The notes beneath the pieces are model-generated. The model had not been told where the DNA came from and ran no database searches. It saw only the letters and a list, made by a program, of their open reading frames with translations. From Mercurialis annua (Eukaryota > Streptophyta > Magnoliopsida > Malpighiales > Euphorbiaceae): DNA of 64,000 nucleotides. The stretch lies in contig NC_065576.1 of NCBI RefSeq assembly GCF_937616625.2, forward strand, positions 34,498,628 to 34,562,627, in the 5' to 3' direction. Shown here one piece after another: positions 32,467-43,694 of this stretch. Both the position numbers and the translations under genes were made by a program. Every line of letters starts with the position of its first letter. The stretch's first letter is position 1.

Positions 32467-33956
32467 TGATAGGAGTAAAATACTCCTATGCTTTCTAGGT
32501 GTTTTCCGTATGCTTTTACATGTTTTACCACGCTTTTCGGTTTCTTTGTATACCTTATTGTGTGTGTGTGTGTGTTGTAGGGAAAGCGGAGCAAAACAGA
32601 GTCTTTTTGGGCTAAAGAAGGAAGAATCAACGAATCGGAAATTGAGCGAAGTCTTGGAGCGTTTTGGCGAGAAATGACCCCTCTAAGCAAGAGGGCTCGA
32701 TCGCGCTCCCCCTTAAATGAAGGGCTTGATCGAGCCCTAGTCAGTTTTCAAGGCATGAAGCCTTCGACGATGGGGCTCGACCGAACCGCTATGTATTAAA
32801 TGAAGGGCTCGATCGAGCCCTTCTATTCTATCACTTGAAAATTGCATTTTTGGAGCTCTAAACAAGATGAGGCCCACTTCTGGATTTGGTCCAACACACC
32901 AATTGTACTATGAGTTTTATTTCCTCTTTTGTAAGCTATATATTAGGCATTTTATCTCTACTTTAGGGTATGCAACATTCTCTAGATATAACTCTTTTTA
33001 GCTTTTTGATTATTCCCTTTGTTTTAGTAATTTTAGGGCTTTGAGCCATATTCTTCAATTAGCAATTACTCCATTGTTGAATATTGTTTGAAGCTTTTTA
33101 ATTGAAGATTGTGTTCCTTTATTATTAATTGCAGATTTATCTTTATTATTGAATGTTCTCATTAGTTGTCTCTAAGAAGGTAATTAATATTCTCTCATTA
33201 ATGTTTTATTCTTATTGTGCGATTGTTGTTGACTTAGCCATGGTTGGCTAATCCCCCTTGTTTGGGAGTTGATATGAAGCCTAGATAAATGGATGATTGG
33301 ATTAGGGTTTAGTCTTGTTTTGATGTTCTAATTAATGCTCTTAATGCTTGCTTTAGATTAGCTACCTAAAGTATGATTCTAGATTAATTAAGGCTTTGAG
33401 AGAAGGTTAATTAATTGGATTAGGTTGATTAGATTCTTAATTGATAACAACATGAGAGTGGGTTACAGATTACGAAACCCTAGAGTTGAATATTAATTGT
33501 GAACTTACTTGTTAATCTTGTTTAGTGCCACGAGAGTGGGTTAAGCATGATTAGTAGGTTTGTGTTGCGGTTTTGTATCTCTTTGAGGCTCGAGAGAGCG
33601 AGAGATACGCTTTAGGAACGCTCAGTTCACATTTATAGCCATAGACCTGATTCCCAAGGTTGCATGACCTAGGTGGAATTTTGACCTCCATACCTCTTTA
33701 TTATTTGAATTTTCGTTAGTTATTAATCAATTTCATCTTTTATAATTGTTAATTTAGTTGTTGAATTGCAATTTTGGTTACTTAGTTCAATTGATAGTTG
33801 TTTAATTGATACTCCGCAAACATCTCTTTTTGTTGCTAAACGAATTGAAATTCAAGATCGACTTCGCTAAGTTTAAACCTCTCCTCTTCGTGGGATCGAT
33901 TCCGTACTTACATATTACTACAAGTGGTCATTAGGGGGTGAGCATTTTTAGCAACA
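32467..33956 (+). repeat. 3' LTR of element A
   Basis: It is 1490 bp, starts TGATAGGAGTAAAATACTCC, ends TTTTAGCAACA, and is followed by TSD CCGAT (33957-33961). It is clearly more diverged from its 5' partner than the two B LTRs are from each other. Confidence 0.93.
32693..32820 (+). repeat. Palindrome tetrad in 3' LTR of A
   Basis: Four GGGCTCGATCGAGCCC-type palindromes occur, two with substitutions. Pairs are joined by CTTAAATGAA and TATTAAATGAA, and the gap between pairs has AAGCCTTCGACGATG. Confidence 0.85.
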
Positions 33957-34075
33957 CCGATCAACGAGGCTTCGGCCGTCCAACGAGGCTTCGACTGATC
34001 AACGAGGCTTCGGCCGTCCAACGAGGCTTCGGCCGACCAACGAGGTTTCGGCCGCCCAACAATAGAGCCTCGAGT
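33957..34075 (+). repeat. Right part of Tat 3'-region tandem repeat
   Basis: About five to six units with the core CAACGAGGCTTCGGCCG, slightly diverged (CGACTGAT, GTTTCGG variants), continue the array at 5168-5216. Such repeats between pol and the 3' LTR are known from Tat-lineage elements and can seed satellite DNA. Confidence 0.88.
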
Positions 34076-34547
34076 CTACCGAGAAACATCTCCGTCCATC
34101 TTAAATTAGGCACCGAGATAAGGGCTCCATACAAATAGACTCACCATGTACATACAACATTAGCCTACACAATGAGATTGATATGAAAAAAATTTAAACG
34201 ATGGACACCGAGGAACCATCAACATTATACAAATTCCAGAAAATCATAAAACTCGTAAGGAAGAGTCCAAGAAAGCAAAGTGCTGGTCAAAAGAAGAACC
34301 TAGGATACCAATAACTTTAAAATAAAGTTAAACACACATACATCAAGACATCAGCAAAACCAAACCATGAGATAAGAGGATTTAACTAGAAAAACACACA
34401 TGAAAACAACTAAAGAAAAGCATTCACACATTGTACCAGGATACGCATCCCGTTAAACATCTCACCGCGGGATCCTAAAAACAACAAATTGTACTAATCT
34501 TACAAAAATAAAAAGTTCAAAATCTAAGACAATTGAAGTTTTTAATT

Positions 34548-36975
34548 TCAAGGGGCAGGAGGTTGTTCGTTATCCTCAGGAGTATGAATATAATCTTCCT
34601 CATCCTCCTTCACCACCACCACTTTCTCCTCTTTTGGGGGCAAAATAGGCACAAGCGCGATCAGCTCAGTCACATCCAACTTTAAGGGGGTCAGATCCAC
34701 CTGGTCCACACTGATAGATTTAGCAGCATTAGACACTTGGATTTGAGCAGCTCGGAGAATCTGACGAAGATTCTCATACATCTCGTCTTCTCTCGCCACC
34801 AATTTCACACCCCAGGATGTGTCTTTTTCGACTAACTTATCCTCTAGGATTTTCTTATGGTTGTACACTTCCCTCTGTAGACTGGCAATCTTTTTCTTTT
34901 ACTGATTTGTGATAATCCCATGCCGCTTTTTGTCATCTCGGCTGTCTGTTTCTCCAGCTGATCTTTTAACCCAATTTCTATCCAACATATCCCTCCACTT
35001 GAGTCTGCAGGTCTTGAATTTTCTTCGCGTTAGCAGCCTGGTGTCCTTCTAAGTCTTTGAATCGGTCGCGCTCCTGTTTGGCTTGAACAATCAATCAATG
35101 GACCTCTTTTTAGCATCAGCCGCCTTCTCTTTCTCCAGTTTTAGTCGCTCTACCGACAGGACCCAATCTTCGTGAAATTTGTTGTACGATTGGTAAACCA
35201 AATAACCCGTTTGAGCACCCTAATAAACAACGACATATGAAAATAACTGAGCTAACTGAGACAAACAGATAAACACATAATTCAATAAAACTGCACATAA
35301 TTCCTGAAGCCTGTGTGAGTATATTATACTACTGAATCTCATTGGGTCATGCACATGATAAGCGGAATCGTCAATCGGGAAAGTGGTCACCCGAGAAACT
35401 TCTCTCGCGACAGTGAGATTATCCACCAACATTGGAATCTTATTCTTGGCACAACGTATCGATATCCATTCATAAAAAGACATCTGAGTAATGTTGGTTA
35501 AAATGGAGGACACCGTGGTTTCCCAAGGAAACTCGTCTCGTTTAAGTTTTCCCGACCTATCATTAGGAGTAGCCGTAGACTCAATTTGAATCACCTCTTT
35601 ACCTACGTTGTCCGACAAACCAGGATTTTTCCGAGCTTCGTCGAATTCGATGGACGATCAAGTAGCTTCTCTTGATCTGGATCCACAAAAGTCCGACGCT
35701 CAGGGTCATCGTTCGCAGTATTAGTAGTGCTACCTACCGGGTTAGGCATCTAGGTTATCACAGGATCATAACTCGGCGTATTCGTTGTCCTAGAACTCGG
35801 AACAGGAATTGGAACGAAACCAGGGGTAGTCTCCTTCGGAGCTACGCTTTTTTTCTCTTCATAATTATCTTTTTCATCAATCTTTCAGGGTCGATATTCA
35901 CTGCAAAGAAGAAAAAACAACAGATTCAGCTTCTGAATAACCACATTAGAAGGCATAAAAATGATAAGTCATCTAACACAAATAATTAGAAAACAACAAT
36001 ATGTCATTTTTACCATATTTTTTTCCCTTTATCAGACTTAGCCCAAAAAGAAAAGGGAAATTTTGGAAACAAATGGTCGGCATGAGGGATCCCGGTCGTT
36101 TTCTTTTCTTTATCTAAAGAGCTATACTCGCCAACTCGAAGGGGCCCGAATTATAGTAATCTTTATTCAACTTCTTGGGTTTGTTAACCCACAACTTGCG
36201 AGACCGAAAGTCTGTTTTGTCCGACCGTGAGATCTGAAAAAAATCCTTTTTCCAGGCCTTCAAAGAGTCAGTTACACCAAGCAACACCTTCTCCACGAGC
36301 TCCTTCCTGTCTTTGCAAAAACAGAAATGCACGATGTGCAACTTATCTTTCAAGGTCATGCTATATAGACAGGCAAATAAACGGACACTTGGTATAATGT
36401 TATGGTGCTTACAACGAACTAAAAAACAAGAAAAATGTCGTATCCCGTTGGGATGGATTTGCCCCAGGGGAACATTGAAAATGTTGCTCAGATCCTCATA
36501 TATCGAGTCAAGAGGAAACCAGATCCCCGATTGAAAATGTTCTTTGTGCAATGTGATGGTATTTGATGGGTTAGTCACGTTCGTCAGTTCCCCTTCGGGT
36601 ACTACGGATAAAGTATAGGGGTTCTCTATCCGTACAACGAGATGGGTAATAGGGCTTCATTTCCCTCCTCCTCCTCCTATGCCTCAATCTCATCTAGTTC
36701 TTTCCCCTTCTTCCAGGATGATTTTCTAGACGGTCCATCCATATCGCCCAGAACCTCGCAAGAGAGGTCTTTATTCTTGTTTTTATCTCGACGAACAATA
36801 AATGCAAGTCTTCAGGATCTTCGTCTAGTGATATTACATCTCGGTCTCTATGCAGTCTTTTAAGAGGAGGGTCTACCCTCTCTGAAAAGGAATTGACATC
36901 ATCATCAGCAGAGTCAATTAGGTCATCGTCGGCATAACCCCGACCTTCGTATTCTTCGTGTTCGTCCGATATACC
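34548..36975 (-). pseudogene. Antisense ORF of the Tat element (putative gypsy-type transposon protein family), apparently with an intron
   Basis: On the minus strand, opposite to gag-pol, three long open stretches (36578-36114, 35618-35220, 34868-34548) share one phase. The first contains SGIWFPLDSIYEDLSNIF and GQIHPNGIRHFSCFLV, the pattern of the plant 'putative gypsy type transposon' (Transposase_28-like) domain. Between 36011 and 35902 a GTAAAAAT donor and a TTCTTTGCAG acceptor bracket an AT-rich gap, so splicing is likely. Another acceptor-like CGTAG near 36976 suggests an upstream exon. The C-terminal part is charged (EEKVVVVKEDEED). Antisense extra ORFs are known in Tat elements; their role is unknown. 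Stops indicate decay. Confidence 0.72.
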
Positions 36976-37924
36976 TACGAAATAGAAAGAACTCTAAATG
37001 ATGAATAAGTACCGAGATAGGAGAAATAGATTTTGAAAATTTTCTTAAAAATTACAGATCTAAATCAGAAGACGAAGAGATTGTTTAAGGAGATGAACAC
37101 AAAGAACACGAATAACACGAAGAATGCGAAGATCCTAAAATCCAAAAAAACGTCGAAGACGAATGCAACATCCAAGCAATTAGGGAAACCGAACAAAATC
37201 ATACAAACAATGCACAAACCAAGCCATAAACAAAGCAGTGATGGAAATCCTAAACCAAAAACAACAAAATCCAAACATGCAGCAGTAAACACAGCCAATA
37301 TGTTCCAAAAAGTAATTCAAATAAAAACTTCAATCTCAAAACAACATAGAATAAAAAGAAAAGACAAATTTACTTGTACTTGATGGAATGAGGTAGGAAA
37401 TTTTAGAAACAGAGCAACGCTCCTTGACCTAGCGCAGTTGACAGTGAAGAACAGTGAGATTTGGGAGAAAGAGAGTTTTCCTATTTCTCTTTCGCGTTAC
37501 AAAAAAGGAGAAAATGAATCAATAGGCTTTTGGTAAAAGAAAAAGGGGTTTTTATATTTAAGCAAAAGTGGAAAACAATACGATCCTAGAAAGCAGGTAA
37601 CTGAAAAGGGAGGGAAAATGGCAAGGCACCAATTAAGTTTTCTTAACTCCGTAGATGAAATAGTCGTAAACTTATACGTGGCAGTCTCTAAGGAAGACAC
37701 ATTAGCAAGTCTGACCTCCACTAATCGACACCTCGGGCACAGTTGTCCAAAAGGACAGGTCGCACTGCCCAAGAAAGGACGAAAAGATGTCCTCGCCTGA
37801 CAAACCGTACTGCAACACGTTATTAATGTCGCTTCATCTTATCCTGGAAAATGATCAAAGCATCAGGTCGGCAAAACATAACTCCGCTCGGACATAAATA
37901 TCTGACATATTGAGGGGGGACTAG
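36976..37924 (+). other. Non-coding stretch before the Tat 3' LTR
   Basis: I see no convincing gene. The lysine/asparagine-rich open stretch at 37033-37383 is low-complexity AT-rich sequence and probably the leader of the antisense ORF. The polypurine tract TTGAGGGGGGACTAG ends at 37924, directly before the LTR. Confidence 0.6.
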
Positions 37925-38546
37925 TGATAACGTAGCAGACAACATGAAGGGAGCGTTAGCAGCCTTGACGAGATAAGACTTCACTAAGTCACGCAATCAG
38001 GGGACCCGGACCGAGATACCCTATCATTGAGTAAACTCGTTTAACGTGAAGAAAACCGGAACGGAGAAGAAGGAAAACGGTATCTCTGTAAGAAAAGGAA
38101 TCTGATACAGGGAACGAGCTAGCCAACATACCAATGTTGTCATATGACGGACCGACTTAACTCTATCAAAAGACCGAGTTAACCTCTTCCACCCTCAACA
38201 AACTTTTGGGACCATAGACAAGATCTCGGTCACGGAGAATGTTCCTCGCATAGCATATCTGAATCAACATTTGAGTCGCAGCAAGAAGTTGCCACGCCAG
38301 CTAACCGAATCGTGGGGACCAAAAGAAGGGAATTCATCCGCTGAGGTAGGTTTGCACCGGGTGAACCTATAAAAGGCACCTTACATGCAAACCCTCAGGT
38401 AATTACTTTTTACCCTACACCTTCTCTTTCTTTTCTCTTTCTTTTTCCCAGTCACATACTTGACCATCAGAGCAAGTTTCCGTTGTCCCCCACCGGGATT
38501 CGGTCTTACGGTTGTTGTTTTCTTATTCCTCAGGTTTCTGTTGACA
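37925..38546 (+). repeat. 3' LTR of the outer Tat element
   Basis: It begins TGATAACG after the polypurine tract and ends TTTCTGTTGACA, about 622 bp. A TATA box TATAAAAG lies at 38368-38375. The first bases after it, TATAG (38547-38551), would be the TSD; the partner lies outside the window. Confidence 0.75.
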
Positions 38547-38973
38547 TATAGACTATAAAAGAAAAGTAAAGATAGAAATAAAATATTTATAATAAAAAAT
38601 ATAGTAATTAGCAATTTTAAGTGTCAATTTAAATATAATACGCTCATTATGATATTAAAAAAAATATATGTGATATAAATATTTTTATTCATGTGTAATT
38701 GAAAATAATAATTATATAAAGTTTATTCGATGATAAAATTAATATTTTCAGTAAAAAAAAATAAGTCAAAATTTTTGACTTATTATTTTAAGTGGTTTTT
38801 GGCTTAACTGAATAAATTAAATTAAACTTTTTTGTTATCAAACCAACTTAAAATAATTAAGTGCTTGATACATTAATTTAAATAATAAGTTGGGCTATCA
38901 AACACCCCTTTATTCTGGTTTAAATTAGAATTATATAGCTTGATTGTTATTTTTTGGTTATTTTTTCAAGATT
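38547..38973. other. AT-rich intergenic stretch
   Basis: Strongly AT-rich; no gene, repeat or signal that I can support. Confidence 0.6.
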
Positions 38974-39375
38974 AAATTACTATGAGGTCCCTCACATTTT
39001 ACATAAATCACATTTTAGTCTCTCCTGTTTGAAAATTGAACTATATGACATCTCATTTTTGTTTCTGTCAACAGTTTAGTCCCTCGTCCATTTTTATTAT
39101 TATTCAACGAAGTCAAAACACTTAGGAGTAAATTAATTTTCAAATATGAAGGACGAAATTGTTGACAAAAACAAAAGTGAGGGACCAAATCATTAAAAAA
39201 AAAACAAAAGTGAAGGACCATATAGTTTCGTTGACTTTGTTGACTAACATCAAAAATAGACGGAAGGGCTAAATCGTTGACAGAAACAAAAATGAGGGCC
39301 CATATCATTTGATTTTCAAACAAGAGGGACTAAACTGTAAATTATGTCAATTATTAGGGGTGTCATAGTAATTTA
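38974..39375. mobile_element. Foldback MITE
   Basis: The two halves are inverted copies of each other over almost their full length. The left end TTAAATTACTATGA mirrors the right end TCATAGTAATTTA, and TTTTGTTTCTGTCAAC on the left mirrors GTTGACAGAAACAAAA on the right. No ORF is present. The arms are diverged by roughly 15%, so it is not recent. Confidence 0.78.
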
Positions 39376-39980
39376 CTCTTTTTTCAATCAAGATCGGTCA
39401 AAATATATCGGAATAATGATCTCATAATAAATTAAAAATTTGCGCGACTAAATTATTTTTAAGAAAATACAGTCAAAATGTCTTATTTTCTTATGTTCGC
39501 CCATCATTACCATTTCGTTTCTTATAGCAAAATAAGAACCTTATGGAAGTAAGAGGAGCTATAAAAAAACCATGGAACTTCCTCTTTGGGATATTCTCGT
39601 TGTTCGGGAGAAGAACCATCACCCGCTAGATGCAAAAAGAACTCACGAATTGTACGGCTCGGAAGAAGTAAACTAGAAATAACCATAACACCAAGGCACA
39701 ATTAATTTAGCATAAAAACATCTAGATATAAATCCTACAAAACGAACACCAGCCGCATACATAACTAAACTAAGAGCTTAACATTCTTATCCATACTAAC
39801 TTATCGAATGTAAATCAATTAATATGTGACTGATTATCACAATTATAGAGTTTCAAGTTCTAACTAGAGTTGATTTATTAAAAAAACAAATCATAAAACA
39901 AAAGAAAACAAATAATCAACACTCTTGCACAAGTTTGAAAGAAACAATAGATGGGGACTTAAATTTCAAAGTAAAAATAT
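39376..39980. other. Intergenic region downstream of the P450 gene
   Basis: AT-rich apart from 39530-39680, where base composition is more balanced and GAACTCACGAATTGTACGGC resembles organelle sequence. The last 100 bases are the probable 3' UTR of the P450 gene. No ORF is supported. Confidence 0.5.
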
Positions 39981-41501
39981 TCAAATCGGTTTCCTGGTAA
40001 CCCTAACTTTTAAGCCCTGCTTCATGTGAAGAATGATGGAGTTACTTGCTGGGGACACATGATGTCCTTCCACTAAATCAATATTGTAAGAGTTGATGAT
40101 GGAAGCTGCAACTGCCTTCATTTGAGAGAATGCGATTTCTTTTCCTAAACAAGTCCTTGGTCCTGCATTAAATGCTAAGAATTTGTATGATGGTTCGTGT
40201 TTTATCTTCCCTCCTTCACTAATCCATCTCTCTGGCTTGAATTCTAAACAATCTTCTCCCCAAATTGATCTCATTCTCCCCATTGAATATAACGAAAACA
40301 TAATTTTAGTATTCGGTTTGACTTTATGCCCACTCGGAAGAACATCTTCTCGAATAGGAGCTTTGTGCTGGAATGGAACTGGTGGGTATAGCCTTAATGA
40401 TTCACATAAAGCTCCATGAAGATAAACTAGACCGTTTAGCTCTTTCGGTTCGAATATGGAACAGTTTTCGGGTATTTTTGCGTTGATTTCTTCTCTTATC
40501 TTGGATACTACTTGTGGATTCTTGAAAACAAGCCAGAAAAACCATGTTAGTGCAGAACTAGTCGTGTCTCTTCCAGCTATCAAGAAATTTATAATGACAT
40601 CTCTTAGGAACTTATCGTCTAATTTTGCGCTGTTAATTTCGGCATTGTTGCTCATGTATGATGTTAGCAAATCAACGCCTTCTCCATCTTCGGGATCAAG
40701 CTGTTTCTTTAGTTGTTCTCGTTTTCTTGATATGCATTGGGTTGCTACGTCGTCAAGAACTTCCCAAGCTTTTTGCATTCTCCATTCTGGACCAAACCGC
40801 AGCCACCTTTGTAACTTCCACGAAAATTCAGGGAAGAAGTGCCGATAAAACATTGCTTCTTCAGCATCGTGTATGGCCTTGGAGAACTCTACATCTGGAA
40901 AGTCGATGGATAGGCATTTCGGATTATAGCCTGTCACCAATACGCATGTAATATCAAATGTAAACCTTTGAAACAAATCTTGTAAGTCGACGATAGATCC
41001 TCGATCAGCGACGTGCTCAAGAACTGGAGCAAGCCCTTTCTCCATCATATTTTGACATGTTTTCATTGAGAAGTGGTGAAATCGCGGGTGATGAATCAAT
41101 GCTTGAGCAAGTTTCCTTTGGTTCTTCCATGAATCATCATTCGAATTGAAGATTCCATCGCCCATGATGCTGAATATCTTGGAGAATTCAGGCCCTTTCG
41201 GAAAATTTGTGAAATTGGAGCTCAATATATAGTGGATGTTTAATGGTTCCACTGTGCCTAAAAACTTAACACTGGAAAACCAAGGACCTTTGTACGAAAA
41301 TGTGAGACCATTTTGCTCTAGAACTTGTGTGATCCTATCATGAGCTTGGTGGATGTTTGAGATTGTATCCGGCAGCATTCCGAGGATCGGCCAATTTATG
41401 GGTTGGCCCTTGGTACTCGAGAGAGAACGAAGAATGACAAAGATTATAACTGCTAGAAAGATTTCTGAAAGGCTTATTAAGGCCATTGTTGCATAATGCA
41501 T
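39981..41501 (-). CDS. Cytochrome P450, CYP96A-like (mid-chain alkane hydroxylase type)
   Basis: A single-exon ORF of 506 codons from the ATG at 41501; a second ATG at 41486 would give 501, close to the 497-500 residues usual for CYP96A. Features in order: an N-terminal membrane anchor (about residues 4-25); the conserved INWPILGMLPD and NFTNFPKGPEF segments typical of CYP96A; I-helix AGRDTTS (309-315); ExxR as ESLR (367-370); FKPERW; and the heme loop FNAGPRTCLG with cysteine 451. Such enzymes sit on the ER and hydroxylate long-chain alkanes or fatty acyl chains in cuticular wax synthesis; the exact substrate is inferred. The lack of introns fits the CYP86 clan. All motifs are intact. A TATA-like ATATATGTATATAG lies just upstream (about 41523-41540, minus strand). 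Confidence 0.9.
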   Translation of the reverse strand: MHYATMALISLSEIFLAVIIFVILRSLSSTKGQPINWPILGMLPDTISNIHQAHDRITQVLEQNGLTFSYKGPWFSSVKFLGTVEPLNIHYILSSNFTNFPKGPEFSKIFSIMGDGIFNSNDDSWKNQRKLAQALIHHPRFHHFSMKTCQNMMEKGLAPVLEHVADRGSIVDLQDLFQRFTFDITCVLVTGYNPKCLSIDFPDVEFSKAIHDAEEAMFYRHFFPEFSWKLQRWLRFGPEWRMQKAWEVLDDVATQCISRKREQLKKQLDPEDGEGVDLLTSYMSNNAEINSAKLDDKFLRDVIINFLIAGRDTTSSALTWFFWLVFKNPQVVSKIREEINAKIPENCSIFEPKELNGLVYLHGALCESLRLYPPVPFQHKAPIREDVLPSGHKVKPNTKIMFSLYSMGRMRSIWGEDCLEFKPERWISEGGKIKHEPSYKFLAFNAGPRTCLGKEIAFSQMKAVAASIINSYNIDLVEGHHVSPASNSIILHMKQGLKVRVTRKPI

Positions 41502-41575
41502 TTTTTGTTGCAGCCGCACTCTATATACATATATAAGACATGAAAATTAGTCAAATGTAACTAATACTATCTTTG

Positions 41576-41579
<4 letters not shown>

Positions 41580-41612
<33 letters not shown>
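41580..41612. repeat. (AT)n microsatellite
   Basis: About 16 AT units, 80 bp upstream of the P450 start. Confidence 0.9.
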
Positions 41613-41614
<2 letters not shown>

Positions 41615-43179
41615 AGATTTGGAAATACAACTACACCAACGTGCATAGCATACCACATCTTTATTCGATATTAAAAGATTTCATTTCTGAAATCTAGATT
41701 TTGCTAAACCACATCTTTTGGGAAATGAAACACGGCATGTTATCATAGAATGAAGGAAAAGATTTCATTTTTGAAATCTCGATTTTGCGAGTGTTACACC
41801 ACTAATACAACCTGAAAATAATTGTATTTAATGATTATTTTAATTATCCTAAGTGGGAGACCAAGCGGTATGCGAGCTTTTAGTGGTTATGTTATGATAT
41901 CCGCATTGGTGTATAGTTTGGCCAATTATTAGCATTCTAGCTCAAACTCACCCCATTTCACTTCTAAATATTTGTTTTAAATTTGTTGAACACCTAATTA
42001 AATGGGACTAATCGAGGAAATTAACTCGCATTAGTGTCACAAAGGATTAAATTGATAGAAATAAAGTTTGGTTTACTTAAACATATTTTTTTATAGATAT
42101 AGAAATTCGTCCAAAATTAAATGAAAAAGTAGAATAATTTACCATAAAAAAGTAGAATAATTTTCTAAGAATATTCCAATAATATAGAATTATTATTAGT
42201 ATTATTAGCATAATATTTTTAAAAATAGTTCATTTTTATTATTTATATAATAAAGTTTTAATAGTAGTATAATAAAAAAAACTGCTTATCAAATAAGTAT
42301 AAAAATTAATAAAAAAACCATTGAGAAAAATTATTTTTTTTATCTATAAATTGGCCCAATTTTAATAAAAATTTATACCAACTGACTATTATTTTCATTC
42401 ATTCAATAAATTAAACGTAGCCCTAAATAAATAAAAATTTATTGAAATTGATATATTTGGTTTAAAAAAAATCATCTATTGAAATATTATATACTATATA
42501 TAATTAATTATTTTATTTTTCAATAAATTAATGAACTTATTTTCAAAAATATGTGATATTTTAAAATTTAACAATATTCTATTAATCTTTAGTTTAATAT
42601 TAATTTATTTAAATACATAACTTAAAAAAAAAAAAACAAGTTCAAAATTTGCTTAAGATGTATCAAAATGGTCCTGTGGCAACCATGCATCACCTCTCTT
42701 TCCAGGCATGGTGATCCCATACTGCCATTAGTAGTCAAACACAACCACATGTATTATTCACATTGTAAATATCTCTTTTACGGATTAGTAAATGTAGAAG
42801 TATGTGAAGTAACCGATGATGATTTTTTACATTCAGATGACGAGCTACTAATCTGCTTTATAAAATTCAAATAAACTTGATTAACATACAAAAAAAACTA
42901 TAGAAACTAAAACATATTTGTCGCAATCAGTCTATAAAAATTCTAATATTTATGATAAAAATTTAAGATATTGGATTAATCGGCATGCCTTAATATTTAT
43001 TGACCAATTTTCGGGGTTTGTTGACCCTTTTGAACCAAAATCTAACCTGAGTGACTTTTAAGATCTTTTCACTCTTTCAGAGACTAAAAAATTTTTTTTT
43101 TGCCATTTTTTATAGCATTTTTTATTCAGTCTAAAAATTGAAAAATAAATACAAGATAAACAATAATTAGTGATTAATT

Positions 43180-43396
43180 CAGTGGCCAACCTAGCACCAC
43201 AATAAACGGGTCAATTGACCACCTTAATATTTTACTGTTTAATAATTTATATTCAAACTAATATAAAGTTATGTATTTAATTATTTTTTACGAGTATATT
43301 ATCCACCTTATTCATGTAATTTATATCTAATGGTAATTTAAAATTATAATCCGTAAAGTTTTTCCCCTTTCCAAAATGATTTAGACTTCGCCCCTA
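43180..43396. mobile_element. MITE-like element, copy 1
   Basis: It starts CAGTGGCCAACCTAGCACCA and ends AGACTTCGCCCCTA, and is similar along its length to 43695-43859 (shared AATAA(A/C)GGGTCAATTGACCACC). Ends are imperfect inverted repeats. No clear TSD. Confidence 0.6.
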
Positions 43397-43694
43397 TATG
43401 ACGTCAACTCTTACTTTTCAGTTGACGCCATCCTCTGTATTCACATATTTTCGATCCCAGTCAATAATTTTTTGTTTTATTTCTGACCTTCTCAAGTTTT
43501 CAAATAGCACTCGATATAGGCCAATAAACTTGTATTAACCCAAAAACGCTTATTTTTTTTATAATCAAATCACGTTTCTCTCATATTGCCAGAAAATTGA
43601 CAGACATCCACCAAACACCTTAAAGGTTCAAAAGTATTCTAACTTTACATGTTTAAACTGTTTTTTTAGTTATGTTTAAACTGTTATATATAAT

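Larger units (their letters stand above)
5217..33956 (+). mobile_element. Element A: Athila-lineage Ty3/gypsy retrotransposon, structurally complete but decayed and itself interrupted
   Basis: LTRs begin TGATAGGAGTA and end CAACA. The TSD CCGAT flanks the whole unit (5212-5216 and 33957-33961). The primer-binding site matches the 3' end of plant tRNA-Asp, as in Athila elements. Internal order is gag, protease, RT, RNase H, integrase, a separate post-pol ORF, a long non-coding stretch, a polypurine tract and the 3' LTR. Without its two insertions (solo LTR 5816-8983, element B 17352-30261) it is about 12.65 kb, a normal Athila size. Coding parts carry many stops, frameshifts and a deletion in RT. 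Confidence 0.92.
1..38546 (+). mobile_element. Ty3/gypsy Tat-lineage LTR retrotransposon, decayed, 5' end outside window, interrupted by element A
   Basis: Sequence order is gag, protease, reverse transcriptase, RNase H, a second archaeal-type RNase H, integrase, a tandem-repeat region, an antisense ORF, a polypurine tract and a 3' LTR. Two successive RNase H domains before integrase, together with a repeat-rich region and extra ORF between pol and the 3' LTR, are hallmarks of the Tat lineage (Ogre/Retand relatives). The element is split at 5212-5216 by element A, whose TSD CCGAT reappears at 33957-33961. Its own 5' LTR lies before the window. Many stops and frameshifts make it the oldest layer of the nest. 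Confidence 0.88.

Noticed and set aside
37033..37383. Plus-strand ORF rich in lysine, asparagine and threonine
   Set aside because: Low-complexity AT-rich sequence opposite the leader of the antisense Tat ORF; composition explains it.
42668..42874. Open stretch of 68 codons on the plus strand in the AT-rich intergenic region
   Set aside because: No domain, no homologue recognised, no codon-usage signal and no promoter; probably chance.
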